64,000 bases of DNA from Gyromitra esculenta (GCA_038503075.1 JBCAML010000022.1:1054001-1118000); one strand, 5' to 3'. Positions 11,346 to 23,733 are shown, numbered from the stretch's first letter. The notes: generated by a model from the sequence alone, not told the origin. Numbers and translations: made by a program.

Positions 11346-13456
11346 GGTGTGAGATATATCATGTTGTGAGCAGAGAAGTTAATATGTACAAATCGGCGTG
11401 GGGCCGCGGTTTTAGAGAAGGAGAAATCACGATCAGGGAAGTACATTATAACGAATTCGCTTTAGAATAGCAATAGCGATATGAATGGTGTTTTATCGCT
11501 TGAAGATGAGCGAGTGACACTTTATGATCTTATTAATCTCGCTCGTGCTGGACTCACTTTTTCAGTTTCTTCACGTTTTATTTCCCATCTACGCTGCCCC
11601 CCATTTCATATTTGTTGTCTCTTTTTTTCCTTACGCCTTTTTGCTTTCCAATACCTCAGGTGCTACAGCATGGAGCAGTATGCTGCTGGTACCCGAGCCG
11701 CCGAGCGAGATCGGGAACATGTTTTAACGTCAGCTAAACAACCATCCCAACAACTCAACACCACAAACTTTATCATCAATTCCAAATCAACACGAACTCC
11801 CAGCAACTATCTCAAGCAAGAACAAAACAATATTCAGCCCCAATTAATCCCTCATATCATTTCCATTCCTAGCAACTTGACTTTCGTTATCTCATACTAA
11901 TTTACCATAGATTCATCGTCGCCTGGCCCGAGAAATGTTGTTTCTATCAACAGGCGACAATATCGAGCCTTAGACCATCGTCATCACCCTATCATAATAC
12001 TTACTACGTGGGCACTAGGCATTTAATCTGAAATCATCACCACTGATATGCGTTCGCCCAAGACTCAACAAAGATAACGATATTATATCACTGTCGAGTT
12101 CCGGCTTCGATGAAAGACGGAAGCCATCATTATCCAAGGTTTGAAGCGATCTATCCGCTACATTTGTAAAGACTAGTTTCTCATTTGTCTTAGGACTCAT
12201 ATCTTTCATGGATAATTTTCATCTTGTTAAAGTGTTTTGTTCCTACTTGCGGAGGGCGATAGACGAGGTAGGGTATATTTGTATCACTCTCTGCAAATAA
12301 GGAGTTTGCAAGTTTGCTAAATTATCGCTCCTAAGTCTCACAAGGATAGCTCTAACAATATTTGCAGTAGCTAGGGATGTAAGAACCAAGTACGCTATAT
12401 TTCAGTCGAGACTATGGTGATGATATTAGCTGGCAAGGCTGTATTTTGAGACGTTTTACTGATTCTAGATATTCGATCTGCGTTCTTGATTCTCAGCTCT
12501 AAACACGGCTAATCGCTCAGGGTAAAATTACACAGATCACAATACCAAAGTACAAGTCACTGTCATCACTTATCTATCTCTTGGCATATCAAGAAATTTA
12601 ATTCAGTCGAAAGAAATCCAGTAGCATTATTCTTCCCATAAGGCACACCGATTTTCGTCTAGCAATTTACTTGACAGTTTTCAAAATCGGTAATGTTTAG
12701 TTTGGTAGCTAAGGTTATTTCAAAATTTCGAGTACTTCACACTGACGCTCATTGGGACTTTGTCATTGAATTTCTAGAGAAGTCGAAGATATAGATGAAC
12801 TAGGTAACAACGAAGATACCTATTGCAGATCGATTCAAACGCCTACTCTCAAACTAGTTTGCGGAGCTGGCTATGAGCGATAAATGGAATTCGAAACTGC
12901 GCCTACCCCTACATTGATTCGTCGAAGCTAGGCATGGGCCCAACGAGGCAAAAATTTCGAACTAGTCGACTATCCCTAGCACCGAAAACTTCTGCCCCTA
13001 GTCCCGATATCTGCGTTGAAGTATCGCTATGGTGCATGTTCTTCGTTCTCCAAGGAATAGAGAAAAATAATTCATCACTCCTCCCACTGGAGATGTGGCT
13101 TTCTTTATTCTTTACTCGGCAACTATTAGATCAGCGACCGAATCGGCAAAGAGCGACAGAGTAAGGTCCATAGATTTAGCGCCTCACATTAGTGGCAGAG
13201 TTATGTATCGAGAGAGGATCGAGGATGGAAGCTAGCGAGAGGTATAGGCCCAAGTACACGAGAAACCAAGAGGTTCTAGAAGGCTAACTTCAGGTATATG
13301 GGCGGGGGTTGCACCGCCGGTCTGCAGAGAATCAAGCAATCGTACTTAACACTCCAACACCTACTCTCGAGATCACCACGCAGCGAGTGATAGTTTATGA
13401 TCATTATATTAACTGGGCTATATAGTTCAATCGCCCTATGTGGGACGGGCAATTGT
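11346..13456. other. Gene-poor stretch after the formamidase gene
   Basis: A 139-codon frame at 11481-11900 is composed of leader-like residues and is not believed. The rest is AT-rich with no motif I recognise. A CGAGTGAT word at 13384 is followed by TATGATCAT. Confidence 0.5.
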
Positions 13457-13582
13457 TCTATCCCATAGACTAGTAAAGCCGACCCCCTACATAAGTAGCC
13501 TCTCTTATTGATGAGTTTTCAGTTAACTCTATATTGAGCCACAGTATACGGGGGTCAGCATTTTGAACAGACTATGGGATAA
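13457..13582. mobile_element. Degenerate hairpin-type inverted-repeat element
   Basis: The left arm (13457-13500) contains TATCCCATAGACT and GACCCCCTA. The right arm (13535-13582), reverse-complemented, contains TATCCCATAGTCT and GACCCCCGTA. The arms are about 45 bp and imperfect, separated by about 35 bp. This is what a decayed miniature inverted-repeat element looks like. No transposase is present and the exact ends and target duplication are unclear. Confidence 0.45.
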
Positions 13583-13632
13583 GGTTATGCTTGATAGCCC
13601 CGACTCACGGATACTACTCGGTTGGTCTGTAC

Positions 13633-13799
13633 TTGGGTTAAGGGTGAAGTATTGGGACACCCTGAAAAGGGAGGACAATGCCGTGACGTAGCGAAATACT
13701 GTGAAATACAACAGGATGCGGCGAGAGCAACAGAGCGAAACTGTAGCCGCTCAGATCCGTGACACCCTGGTAAGTCCCAATACTTTACTCCTGACCCGA
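13633..13799. mobile_element. Second short inverted-repeat element
   Basis: The left arm, from 13633, reads CTTGGGTTAAGGGTGAAG and continues to TATTGGGAC. The inverted right arm (ending 13799) reads CTCGGGTCAGGAGTAAAG and continues to TATTGGGAC. Most differences are transitions, as RIP would produce. It sits 50 bp from the preceding hairpin, so the two may be parts of one decayed element. No coding capacity. Confidence 0.4.
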
Positions 13800-15079
13800 G
13801 CAAATAATCTGCTTTGTAAGGGTAAGCGTTGGTCCGGAAGAAACCCTTATAGGGAGATTGAGCGGTAGTAGGTCTCCGGATCTCTAGGACTTGGGAGGCA
13901 AGTGATCTCGATCTCATCCCAGCCACAAATACGGAATCGATGTTTCCCTAGGCCCTCGGGAAAAAACTCCCCTGCGGTTCGGGAGGTATATCACTTTAAG
14001 ATTATGAAGTCCGTGCCACATTCTAGAATTCGACCCGGATATTTAAATCCGAGATTATGTATACTCTATATACTTAATTGAGAAAGAAGGAAAAACTCGG
14101 TGTGATATGCAAGGCCAAGCTCATAGATTCAAGCAAGATTCACGTGGGCTTAGGGGTGCTCGAGCGGCTTCGGAGCTGCATTAGAAAAACCCCGGGATGA
14201 AAAATTTGTTATGGTAAGATGTTTACTTTGTAACTGCTTGTGCAAAAGTAACTAATACTTTGATGGGAAATATGTTACTACCAGAAACTAAAAAAATAAA
14301 TACAACGAAACTCTCAAACATTCCCTTCTTCGTTCCCGAAGGCCCTGTGATCAATCATCAGTACCATAGGAAATAAGCCAGCCATCTGACCAACCAAATC
14401 AGGGTTTTTCGCTTCTCCGCCATAGTAACCAAGCCAAAAACAAAACTTAAAGACTAGGAAATAAAAAACGGAAACATCGCAACACCGCTGATGAAACAAA
14501 AAACCAGAAGAAAATGAAGAGTCCCAAATCAAGCTCAATAACCCCTCTCCATCTAAGCGACTCCTGCGTCAAGGACAAAAAAAAGACCGTTCCAAAAATA
14601 TCTATCTCGCTCCTGGGCCAATTCACTTCCATTCAAAGTAATAGAAAGTAAAAAAGAATGAAGTAAAGCTTACTTCATTCAACGCCCGTATTAAGAATAA
14701 CCTCCTCGCTTCCCTTCCCCAGGGCATAAGAAACAACAAGCTACAGAATATAGAAAAAGGAATAAAGAAAGAAAGAAAGACGCGAAAGGAAAAACAGTAA
14801 TGAATGAATAAGTAAGCCGCTCACAAAACAACCTCTATGCGATGCTTATCAAAACACAAATCGGGAATTACAAGCCAAGAATAAGCCGTATCCCTCCTCC
14901 CCCATTTTGAACACCCAAACCAATATCCCATATCCAACGTTCAGTAACCAACCCTAGACGAAACTTGCCAAACCCTTACTTACAATACAACAAGAAAGAA
15001 TTCGCCCTTAAAGATTCCAACGCAATATATACCAATAAAGGAAAACGCCTAAACTGCACCTCCCCCCTCTCTTTGAAGC
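13800..15079. other. Gene-poor stretch, includes 3' flank of the membrane-protein gene
   Basis: No gene is supported. Nearest the gene at 15080 the plus strand is A-rich, i.e. T-rich on the transcribed minus strand, as in a 3' untranslated region. A hairpin with an 11-bp perfect stem (GAATGAAGTAA and its complement, 3-nt loop) lies at 14656-14680; it could be a chance palindrome. Confidence 0.5.
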
Positions 15080-17227
15080 TTACTGCCGTAAATTCAACCA
15101 GCTCAAATTATCCACGCTCTGTCCTGGTTTGACCTGTGGCCCAGAGTTCCTATTTTTCAGCACCAGCCCTTGCACCTGTATCCCGGGACTATCCGGATAA
15201 ACACTGCTCGCCACTGGCTCCCTTCCTTCCCAAGGATGCCTTTCATCCACTGGACTCCAGCCTCCCAGCTCTTTCCTGTCATTGTCGATCAAACTCTCCG
15301 GGATACCACTTGAATAGGCGCTGGTGCCTACTGAAGACACAGTCGCATTGCTCCCCCGTCTCTGCCCAGATGGCGAATGAACGCCGACGCCAGGATCTAG
15401 CAGCATGAGCCCCTTGGATCCAGATCGTTGTAATCCGCCAGTGTTACCAGATCCCGTTTCCGAGGCTATATCGATCCCGCTAGCTGCTATACCGACGCCT
15501 GCGTTGTGGAGATAGGGGTTTGTGTGAATTTGTCCTTCCCGTGTGTGTGTTTTAAGAGTAGGGAAGCTGATCGAGAGGTCGGTATAGGTCGATGAATGGG
15601 CGGAATGGTTCCCTGAATAAGATCGTTGTGGCAGCGTCACAAGGTTTGTTGCTTCGGCGCCAGAAAAGTACTTGCTCCATCCCGAACTGCGTGTCGGGAT
15701 ATTCCTATCTCCGGGCGGAGGAGTCGGTGTAGAGTTTCCGCTGGTAATGACCCCAACACCGCCAATAGCGGTTACAACTGGGCCGCTCTTATCCAAACTA
15801 TATGTGGAGGATGCATGATATCCTTGTTTTTCGACATCCTTGGAGGCCCAACTATCGATTGCAGGACGGGGGAAACGGGGGGGTATTGGTCCTCCAGCAT
15901 CTTCCATGAATGATGCTCCACGATCTTGGAAACTCATCCGACGGGCACCGCGACCATCTAGTTGATTTCGTTGCTTGCGACGGCGTTTGAGGCAGATAAG
16001 GGCGATAGCTAAGATTAAAATAATCCCGAGGATTGAACCGAGAACGATGAAGAGTATTTTGACAACCGAAAGACCTCCTGATGAACTGGTGGCTGCTACC
16101 GCTGTCGAGGAAGACGATGGAGAGCTGGCTTTAGTAGTTCCAGACGGGATAGTGGCGGTAGACGAAGTGCTAGGGTTAACGCTTAAAGTAGATACACTTC
16201 TGTCGTCTTCGGTGCTAGTGACACCAAATAGTTCTGTAGTATTCATCCAAGCGTTGGTTCTCGCATCAAATACAGCCATTGAATTCGCATCATCCGATGG
16301 GCTGATCACTACCATATCACCTTCATAAGCAACCGAAACCCCGTCCATTGATAATTTTGGAGCAAGTTTGCTGTCGTAAGATGGCCATGTGGATACAGTC
16401 AAAGGGGTTGAGGATGCAGAAGTGCTGGCAGTCGAAGACGACGAAGTCGAGGTTGCTTGTCGTCTCCGTACACTGGCTTTGTCTGCGTCTTTCACCAAAA
16501 GGTGAGTTACAGTTGTTGGTGCAGCCGTCATGTCGAACGTATACAGCATCCTGCTTCCATCATCTCCGTCCATCAAGCTCACACCAGCTTTCCCCTTCGC
16601 AGGCAGACCACTTTGCAGACTCATCGACAGTGGTGTCCAACCTGTCGATGGGCTGAATACCTTCAATCCCCTATTGTTCGCATCTCCACCCACAACCAAA
16701 GCCCCATCATTCCCCCATGGCAATACTAAAGGTGCTAACAAAGGATCTGCTGCTGGTATAGATGTGATTTCGAAAGGCGCCGCGGTCATGATCAAAAACG
16801 TATTGGCTGAGGGTGTAACTGTATCTGGCCATGTTGTTCCAGAAAAGACGATGATTTGCTGACTCGTTTCCAGGAATGTTGCTCCATGATTAGTGAGATT
16901 AAAAGTCACAGGCACTGGTAATCCTATCGTCTCCCACTTTTTATCATTGAATAACCATCGTTGCAATCCCATGAATCCAGTTTCTGGAATTGTAGAGGAG
17001 TTGGAAGTTGTCCCACCAACAATGTAAAGTGCTTCCTGGGGTGTGCCTCTGTGAGCATGCACACATTCTGCTCCTGTTGTGCTTATCCCAGCTGGCAAGG
17101 TTTTCCATTCAGCACCTTCTGACAAAGACACTGATTGGAAGGCTGTTGATGAATACGCATAGAGGGTTCCGTTGAATATGGCTGAGCAATGATTTCCCAA
17201 CGGAGTATCAGGTGTAGGGAGCGACAT
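15080..17227 (-). CDS. Single-pass membrane protein with beta-propeller-like ectodomain (715 aa)
   Basis: This is one uninterrupted exon. Residues 1-255 have the spaced Gly-Gly, Trp and aromatic pattern of Kelch or galactose-oxidase-type blades (LYAYSSTAFQSVSL, ALYIVGGTT, QQIIVFSGTTWP, DGALVVGGDANNRGLKVF), with a further blade-like stretch at about 295-335. Ser/Thr-rich linkers follow (about 256-280 and 340-385). One transmembrane helix lies at about 388-412 (VVKILFIVLGSILG onward), followed at once by KRRRK, which marks the cytoplasmic side. A long Ser/Gly/Pro-rich tail runs to 715. There is no N-terminal signal peptide, so the helix would act as a signal-anchor. Proteins like this are sometimes labelled pre-mRNA splicing factor CLF1 in fungal annotation (from memory); the membrane segment argues against that. 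Function unknown; a surface or cell-wall sensor is possible. Confidence 0.85.
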   Translation of the reverse strand: MSLPTPDTPLGNHCSAIFNGTLYAYSSTAFQSVSLSEGAEWKTLPAGISTTGAECVHAHRGTPQEALYIVGGTTSNSSTIPETGFMGLQRWLFNDKKWETIGLPVPVTFNLTNHGATFLETSQQIIVFSGTTWPDTVTPSANTFLIMTAAPFEITSIPAADPLLAPLVLPWGNDGALVVGGDANNRGLKVFSPSTGWTPLSMSLQSGLPAKGKAGVSLMDGDDGSRMLYTFDMTAAPTTVTHLLVKDADKASVRRRQATSTSSSSTASTSASSTPLTVSTWPSYDSKLAPKLSMDGVSVAYEGDMVVISPSDDANSMAVFDARTNAWMNTTELFGVTSTEDDRSVSTLSVNPSTSSTATIPSGTTKASSPSSSSTAVAATSSSGGLSVVKILFIVLGSILGIILILAIALICLKRRRKQRNQLDGRGARRMSFQDRGASFMEDAGGPIPPRFPRPAIDSWASKDVEKQGYHASSTYSLDKSGPVVTAIGGVGVITSGNSTPTPPPGDRNIPTRSSGWSKYFSGAEATNLVTLPQRSYSGNHSAHSSTYTDLSISFPTLKTHTREGQIHTNPYLHNAGVGIAASGIDIASETGSGNTGGLQRSGSKGLMLLDPGVGVHSPSGQRRGSNATVSSVGTSAYSSGIPESLIDNDRKELGGWSPVDERHPWEGREPVASSVYPDSPGIQVQGLVLKNRNSGPQVKPGQSVDNLSWLNLRQ

Positions 17228-17487
17228 GATTTCTCAGATATTATATATGCGCTCCGCGCCAGTAGTAATAATTCGTTTTGTAATGTCGACTGACGTTATT
17301 TTTCTTTAAATTTTTTTAGTTGCTATTGAGTGATGTTGGAAGAGAGGGAAAAATTGTTAGAGGTGCCTGCCCCGTGATGGCATAAAAGAGTGCACCGTAT
17401 TCCCAATTATTCAATTGGTATGACCTTTGAGCCGCCGCTTTGGTTGTAATAGGCTGGTGAGCGACGTTTCACGCTTGCCTCATTGAC

Positions 17488-17571
17488 CTGCATAAAGCCA
17501 AAAAGTCAGCGAAAAAAACATAAGCTTGTGGTCATTGAAACAATATTTGTCACAAGTGAAATAATGCTCAC
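17488..17571 (-). other. Probable 5'-leader intron of the membrane-protein gene
   Basis: Read on the minus strand, the donor gag|gtgagc at 17571 and the acceptor tttatgcag at 17488 enclose 84 nt, with a gctgac branch point 22 nt before the acceptor. It lies 260 nt upstream of the ATG at 17227. The splice signals are good but no transcript was seen. Confidence 0.5.
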
Positions 17572-18224
17572 CTCTCGCAGGAATATATGTTGGTTGAATT
17601 TGCTCGCGATTTTATGATAATCGTGGGCTTGTTCGTAAGCGTACAGCTCTGAGCGAGAGGGGGGAGGAGGAGGGAGGAGGGCAAGTGAGGTAGCAAGAGG
17701 GGATTGTGATCAATCGGGCGATTCGAGTTACGGGGATGGGTTCGGGGATGGGGACACGGCAGTCGAAGTTGCGGCGAGGGTCCAGGAAGGGGTGAAAAGA
17801 GACGCGGTGTACGACGTATAGACGGAAGTGAAGGGAAAGGGCAGATCTACCACCTCTACTCCCAGCAAAAGCTGAAGTATCACGACAGTATCACGATTTT
17901 GAATTCTGGCTGAAGGGACTGGCTGCGAGATAACTACCGCAAAAGCACGCTGAAAGAAAGAGAGAAGGAAAAACGACCAAGAGAGTGACAGCAGCACAGC
18001 AAAGCGCAGCACAGCAGTGAAACCGAGGGAGCAACACTCGGAAGAATGGAGCAGAGAGAAGGTCTGAAAGAAAGTATGGAGCACCACGCACGACACGAGA
18101 CTCCCAGCAGCAGCAACCCAGCAATATCCAGCATCCAGCCGAAATAGAGGAATAGCAGCGTGTGTATATTGGAGTACAGGCACCAAAAATGGACGAGGAA
18201 AGAGGGGTGGCAGCCATCATCACA
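17572..18224. promoter_or_regulatory. Probable promoter region of the membrane-protein gene
   Basis: The plus strand is purine-rich, so the minus strand carries the pyrimidine tracts usual in fungal promoters and leaders (around 17650-17690). Overlapping minus frames at 17728-18364 are rich in Cys/Leu/Phe and look like background. No named site is evident. Confidence 0.4.
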
Positions 18225-18500
18225 TCACATTGCATCGCAGAGGGGCATGGGGAAGTGTGGTTTCTGCTGCTTGGTACCTGACGCTTTCCCCTGTGTAGTG
18301 CCATCTGAGACATCGAAATCCTGGTCTCCTGCCTTATCTGGTTCTTGAAAGGATACAGGCACACCCGGTCTAACTGTTAATGGCTCGTCCGTTACAACCC
18401 TCGCTTGTTCCTGCGCTGAAGCGTTTGGCCAAACACCGTCAAACATTGCAGATAGCTCTCTACAAACCAGAGTTTGTTGTTGGCTGGTAGGGTACGCCAT
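18225..18500 (-). CDS. Possible small protein (91 aa), unrecognised
   Basis: The frame starts MAYPTSQQQTLVCRELSAMF and ends PHFPMPLCDAM. It is hydrophilic and acidic in the middle, without membrane segment or signal peptide. An acceptor-like ccaaattccag sits directly before the ATG, so a 5'-leader intron is possible; an in-frame stop lies four codons upstream. Composition is more protein-like than in neighbouring frames, but no family is recognised and it could be chance. Confidence 0.3.
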   Translation of the reverse strand: MAYPTSQQQTLVCRELSAMFDGVWPNASAQEQARVVTDEPLTVRPGVPVSFQEPDKAGDQDFDVSDGTTQGKASGTKQQKPHFPMPLCDAM

Positions 18501-21500
18501 CTGGAATTTGGTTCATTTATTGGAATGTTGTCTGCCAACCACTCACGGCTACTTCTTCCTTGTTTTTTCTGATGTTAGTTGCTTCCAAATCTATTATTGG
18601 CATTTCGGATCTCGCTTCTGCACTGCAGCTATAAACTCGCAGGACCGTTCGATGCATTCACCCTCTCCAACACTCCCCAGCGCAGTTAGCGAACCAACCA
18701 GAGCAGACATCTGAGTCAAACATCTCTTCTTTTAGGCATGTTGTATCTTAATAATGACTGAGGTATCTATCTACTGTTGTGGTGGTGATCAGTCTATTAC
18801 TTTCTATCGGCATACTATCCACACATCTGTTATAATCGCAATGGTCACGTTCACATCTTTAATTTTGACTCTTCTTCCCACGTTCTCCTTTTTCCACATC
18901 AACCTCTAGATTCTATCCCTGCAGCCTGTAGGTAAGAGTCCAGGCTCTCCTTACGAGCAATAAGGGGCCAAATTATTATCCTTCCAGACTTCCATGGCCT
19001 TCGCTGACTGCTTTGTGTCATTATACGCCCAGACGCCAGGCAGCTATCCGTTCATTACATATTTTTTAAGTAAGCCTACAATAAAACGTTCATTTCGTTT
19101 CGCTTCTCCCCCAATCCCTCTTACTCGCCGTGGCGATTCACCACGAGTGGACCGGCTCCCGAATTTAAGGTATGGATCCAACGATTATCCTTGGAGCCGC
19201 GTTGCGGTGGTGCGACACCCACTCGCACCCAGTAACCAGTATATGCATTGCCAAGAGTTCAGTCAACTTATTTAGCCACATCTTTACCAAACGAGACGCC
19301 ACGCGTTCACTCACTGCACTTCATGTTTGAAGCCATTAGTCTCGTCTGATATATATCCCCAGTACCTCCACTGTCTAGGCTCAAATCCTGAAAAATCAAC
19401 TTCGGTATTTAATTGTCCGTAACGACTGTTCATGCGCAGCTATCTGGGCGAATAGGAGCTCAACCCGAAATCTACGGCGACCCTTGCGAGTGCAACTGGT
19501 CGCGAAGCGAATCTCGAAATCTTTACTTAAAGCTTTGATGTTGCAAATCGCAAGCATCTCCTGAAAATAGTCGGCTACGCTTCCATCGCCAAGAATTTTA
19601 GTAGAGATCGACGGTTTCCGAAAGAATTTTGTCTCCCCTGGGGCTGGTTGGGGTGGTTGCGTTATTGGCTATTTAAGGGTTATGGCTGAGACAGGGATTC
19701 TGTCAACTAGTCATGCTCGATCACTCGAATTGGGTGAAGAATTACGCAGCGACCATTCATCGTCTTCTATTCGGCGGATAATAAAACATTCATGAGGAAG
19801 TTTGATTTCGCGCTCCCCCTCAAATGACATACCGTCATCCCGATATGACCAACGGCCCACGCTAACGATGGACTTCACCGGTAGCGCGTTTCGTGAAAAT
19901 CTCGCGCGGGATATCCCTGGTACTGGTATCAATTTCATTTCCAAACTAATCGATCTATCACAACGGCGCGTCGATCAAGCTTGTGATAATCCGCGATCAA
20001 CCTACTAGACACAGGAGAAGCTGCTGGAAGGAAATCTACATATTTTTATACACGACTACCTATTATGTAGTTCAGCGGATAGTTCCTTCAGTTGTTGCTA
20101 GGCTTCTCGTGTTGTCTAAGGTTGTTAGTTTTGGCACCGGCGATGCCAAAGTGGTTAAATCCCTTAGCCCTTTCCGAAGAGCCTCACTTAGGTGCGAACA
20201 CCAGTCCTGATGGAGTAGGCCCGTTCACAGTTCCATTCACCAACGGTTGCTCGGTGCAAAGCGACTTGCCGCCAGCACTGTACCCCATCCCAAGTAGGAA
20301 GCAGGTGCAAACTCGACTATTTGCCCAGGAAACTCTCACAGACAACAATCTTAGAAATAGCAAAGTAAGCACTCCCTATTTACATCCCAGTTCAGCAGGC
20401 AAATTTCACCCTCTGGTGTAGTCGGAGTGTCTGTTATGGGGTGTGGGATCAACATGTATTTCATATAGACTACTTTTTACAATATTAAACCTACCCACTG
20501 AATCGGTCGTCACGCGGACTGCCTCTCTTATGACTTCCACTTCCCCTCTTCTGCTTTCTGCCGTTTTTACATCTACTCCAGCTTCATCCGTTTTTTCTAC
20601 CGCATTAATTCTGCCACTTGCTCTTTTCCAGCAATCATGGGTTCAATCAAAGGCGGACAGTGTCTCACTAAGAGCCATCAAAACACAAAGTTCTATAGAG
20701 TTATGGAGTCCGAGTTCATGGCCACGGAATATGACTCAACTCTCCATTTCTTATCCCAGGTACACATCCCAGGTTAACCGATTCTTAGAGCGAGTGAACT
20801 ACAGCTACTTTTTCCAATCAGGGGCTCTCAGCTCCGCAGAAGTAGCTTACAGTAGCATCAGGCTTGAGGCGGCTCACGCAGACGATATTAGCCCTACGAC
20901 TTGTCGGGAAGCATACTCCCGGATTGAGTATTTGTGGCATTCAGTTTCTCAGCAGAAGTCACGCGGAACGGTACTAAAAACTATGGGGGGCCGCTTGTCC
21001 AGAACATGTACTCTGATGGGTCCTCTAAACCATCACTATTCGCCAAAACATCAGACCCTCCAGGTGATCTCTCGCTTCCTATTAAAAAGGACTATATGGA
21101 CTGTAAGTGATTAGAATCCTGAATGGAGAGAACTAGTTACAGCTTCTTCTAGTGCTGGGGCGCGCTTGGGGCTATCTATCTAGGAGAAACGAGTGGTTCA
21201 GATGAAGCAGGAAGCTTCGGTGGCTGACTTCTAGGAACAGCACGCAATGTCTCGTCGTTCTACTTTGAATATTCACAGACATAATCTGGATAGAGTGGTC
21301 GTGTTTTGGATTAACCGCTGCGTATGTTCGCCTAGAGTACAAACCAAGACAACAGTCGTTGCTCCTAGCGGAAATTAAGCAAGCGGAATTTTCGAGCTCC
21401 AGTTAGGCTTTTCCTCGTGATCCTCCGGGGAGCGATTTTTCTGGCAGAGATGGGATAGCCTCTCAAAGGAACTTCTTACGAATTATATAAACAATTTCTA

Positions 21501-23733
21501 TGCCATCTGCTATAGACTTGGCGGTCTTTAATGCCAGCTCAGCAAGGTAAGAGTTCTAACCACTACGGATGCCTAGACCATACCGGAGTTACTGACTCGG
21601 CCGTTTTTTCTTAGAATTGGAGGTTGTATCAAGAAGACAGGCCTCCTGGGCGTCCATGATATAGCTTACAAGTATGGAAGGTTCTCTGGGTTTATTAGTA
21701 GTGTTGTAGACAGTTTTGTCGTCATGGTTTGGGTCACTCCATCACCATGGAAGCTGGCATTGCTGGGGCTGCAGGCACGAATTTTGGGATAAAATGGACA
21801 GTAGTGCTTTGGTTGTTCAGGAAGGATTGACAGGATTTAGCTGCTGGGCTTCTTATTGAGGCCAATGCTCTGGGACGTTTTGTTGTTGCATCTTCGATTG
21901 ATCTAGTTCTTACGAATACCGAGGGAGTTCTTGGGAGAAGTTAGACCGGATATTATGTGTGTGAATACATAACCTAGTACTCTTCAATATAAGTAACTCT
22001 TCTGAACAGCATACTCTGAGATCTGAAGAAGCATGAAGTGGAGTGGAGTGGAGTGGAGTGAAGCATGGTATGGCTTTGTAGAGTAACGTTCCCAGTCAGG
22101 ATTCAGGTGCTAACTATCCTTGAACGAGCAACACTCAATCGAGGCTGTGCGTAAAGCTGCTCGGTGACCTGCTTTTTGCTACTCAATTAGTTCGTCACCA
22201 ATAAATCTGTCTACTTAGATGCTTGGGAGAGATTCACTGAAGGACTTATTACTGAATAGTCACTTCTCGGTGGCCATGGAAGGAGTCATATACTGGCGGT
22301 AAAGTCGTTTGAGTATCTCAAAACGGCATCCTTCAGTCCTCTAGAGCACCATTTAGCCCTAGATTACTGTTATTACGGTATTTCGGATTATCAGAGTTTG
22401 TGTCAAGCTTAGCTTATCTCGCTCATGAGCAATGCTTTCGGCGTCCCCCCTCGAAATGGATTTGTTAAATGCTATATCTCACTGATGCGGCAATGGTAAT
22501 TTACGGTAGACAAATTAACTTCTTAACTGATGCCATCCTCTTTCGAGGTACCATTCCCGCTTGTTCATGGCCTAAAGACTTCCGAGTTGCGGTTCAAAAC
22601 ACGTGCATTCGTACAGTTTCGCAGGTATATGCATTATTCTATCAAGGTTCTTAGAGATCTCGGAGAATACTACCTGAATGCTTTTCTGGCTACTAAGCTC
22701 GAGTTACTTTGTTGTCTCATGACTGTGTACGAATTTCGTTTCTCCCGTACCAAGACTTTTTTTTTTAAGATGCTAGCGAGTCACCTTTCCTTTAAAAAAG
22801 AAAAAAGGTCAGAAGCAAAAGTGTTAAAAAAAACCCCGAGTTCACAGAAGCGCGGAAACGAGTTTAAGGGGTTTGCGAAATTTCAGTGGAGTAGTTGTTT
22901 TGAACCACATCATCACTGATTATATATGAGTCTGCACCATGAAATTTTGTGGCGAATTGAAACTTTGTCCTAGATAATCTGGCTCTCGGTGGAGCGCACG
23001 TGAGTTGTCAGACCCAGGAGAAACATTAGAGGAAAAATATTCCAAACACACACACCATTTACTTAGCAGATTACTTAACACTGATATATTTTTCAAGTCT
23101 CACTGGAGGCTTAAGCCCAGCCCTCTGCAGTGACCATTCTGTAATATTACCCCTTTAATTTCTTAATTTTAGGTAGCGTAAAGTAAACTCCAATCAAATC
23201 GATGATCAAGGAAATTTTTATATTGCTACCTTTAAACACCCCGAATATCACATGAAATTTCTAAAGTTATTAGATTATGCTCCCTAACGGTTAACGGCGT
23301 ACGGTTAATGGCGTACGACACGTGCATACATAGAAGAGACTCGAGAGAAGTGTTTTTCACGTCAGCAGTCAGGTATAGAGCAACCTAGGAGTAGCCTAGT
23401 TGAATCCTCGATCGATCAGGACTCGATCCCTATTCTAAAACTGGATAAATAATCTACGAATGATAGAGCATGTCTCAAAATCATATATGTATCAAATATC
23501 TAAAACGCAAGATTGAATAAGGGTACACACGAAAAAATAAAAACAAGCATCTATAAAACATCTCCCGATTGTGATAGCCTACAGTAACTGCATCTACTTT
23601 CTTTCTTTTGTATCAGCAACTTCAAAGAAACCTACCGTTCCTATTTTGGAAATTTTTTGACACGAGGTTCTAGCTTGGCAATTCTAGATTAGAGTTGAAA
23701 ATATCATTTTTCTGTTTCTAGTGGCTTACCTCT
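18501..23733. other. AT-rich gene desert, about 5.2 kb
   Basis: The only long frame is 223 codons at 20443-21114 (+), described separately. A pentanucleotide array of GAGTG units lies near 22037-22060. A 14-bp unit is tandemly duplicated with one C/T difference at about 23288-23316 (ggttaacggcgtac, ggttaatggcgtac). No other gene is supported. Confidence 0.5.
20443..21114 (+). pseudogene. Protein-like open frame, possibly a decayed gene
   Basis: The 223-codon frame is the longest in the surrounding 5 kb but matches no family I know. Two other frames inside it look at least as protein-like: one starting at ATG 20636 (MGSIKGGQCLTKSHQNTKF) and one at 20979-21110 (NYGGPLVQNMYSDGSSKPSL, ending MDCK then a stop). 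A stop lies just upstream of the latter frame at about 20925. This mixture suggests either a spliced gene that I cannot resolve or a gene broken by mutation. No function is offered. Confidence 0.2.

Noticed and set aside
11481..11900. 139-codon plus frame
   Set aside because: Composition resembles background, with no motif and no splice or start context.
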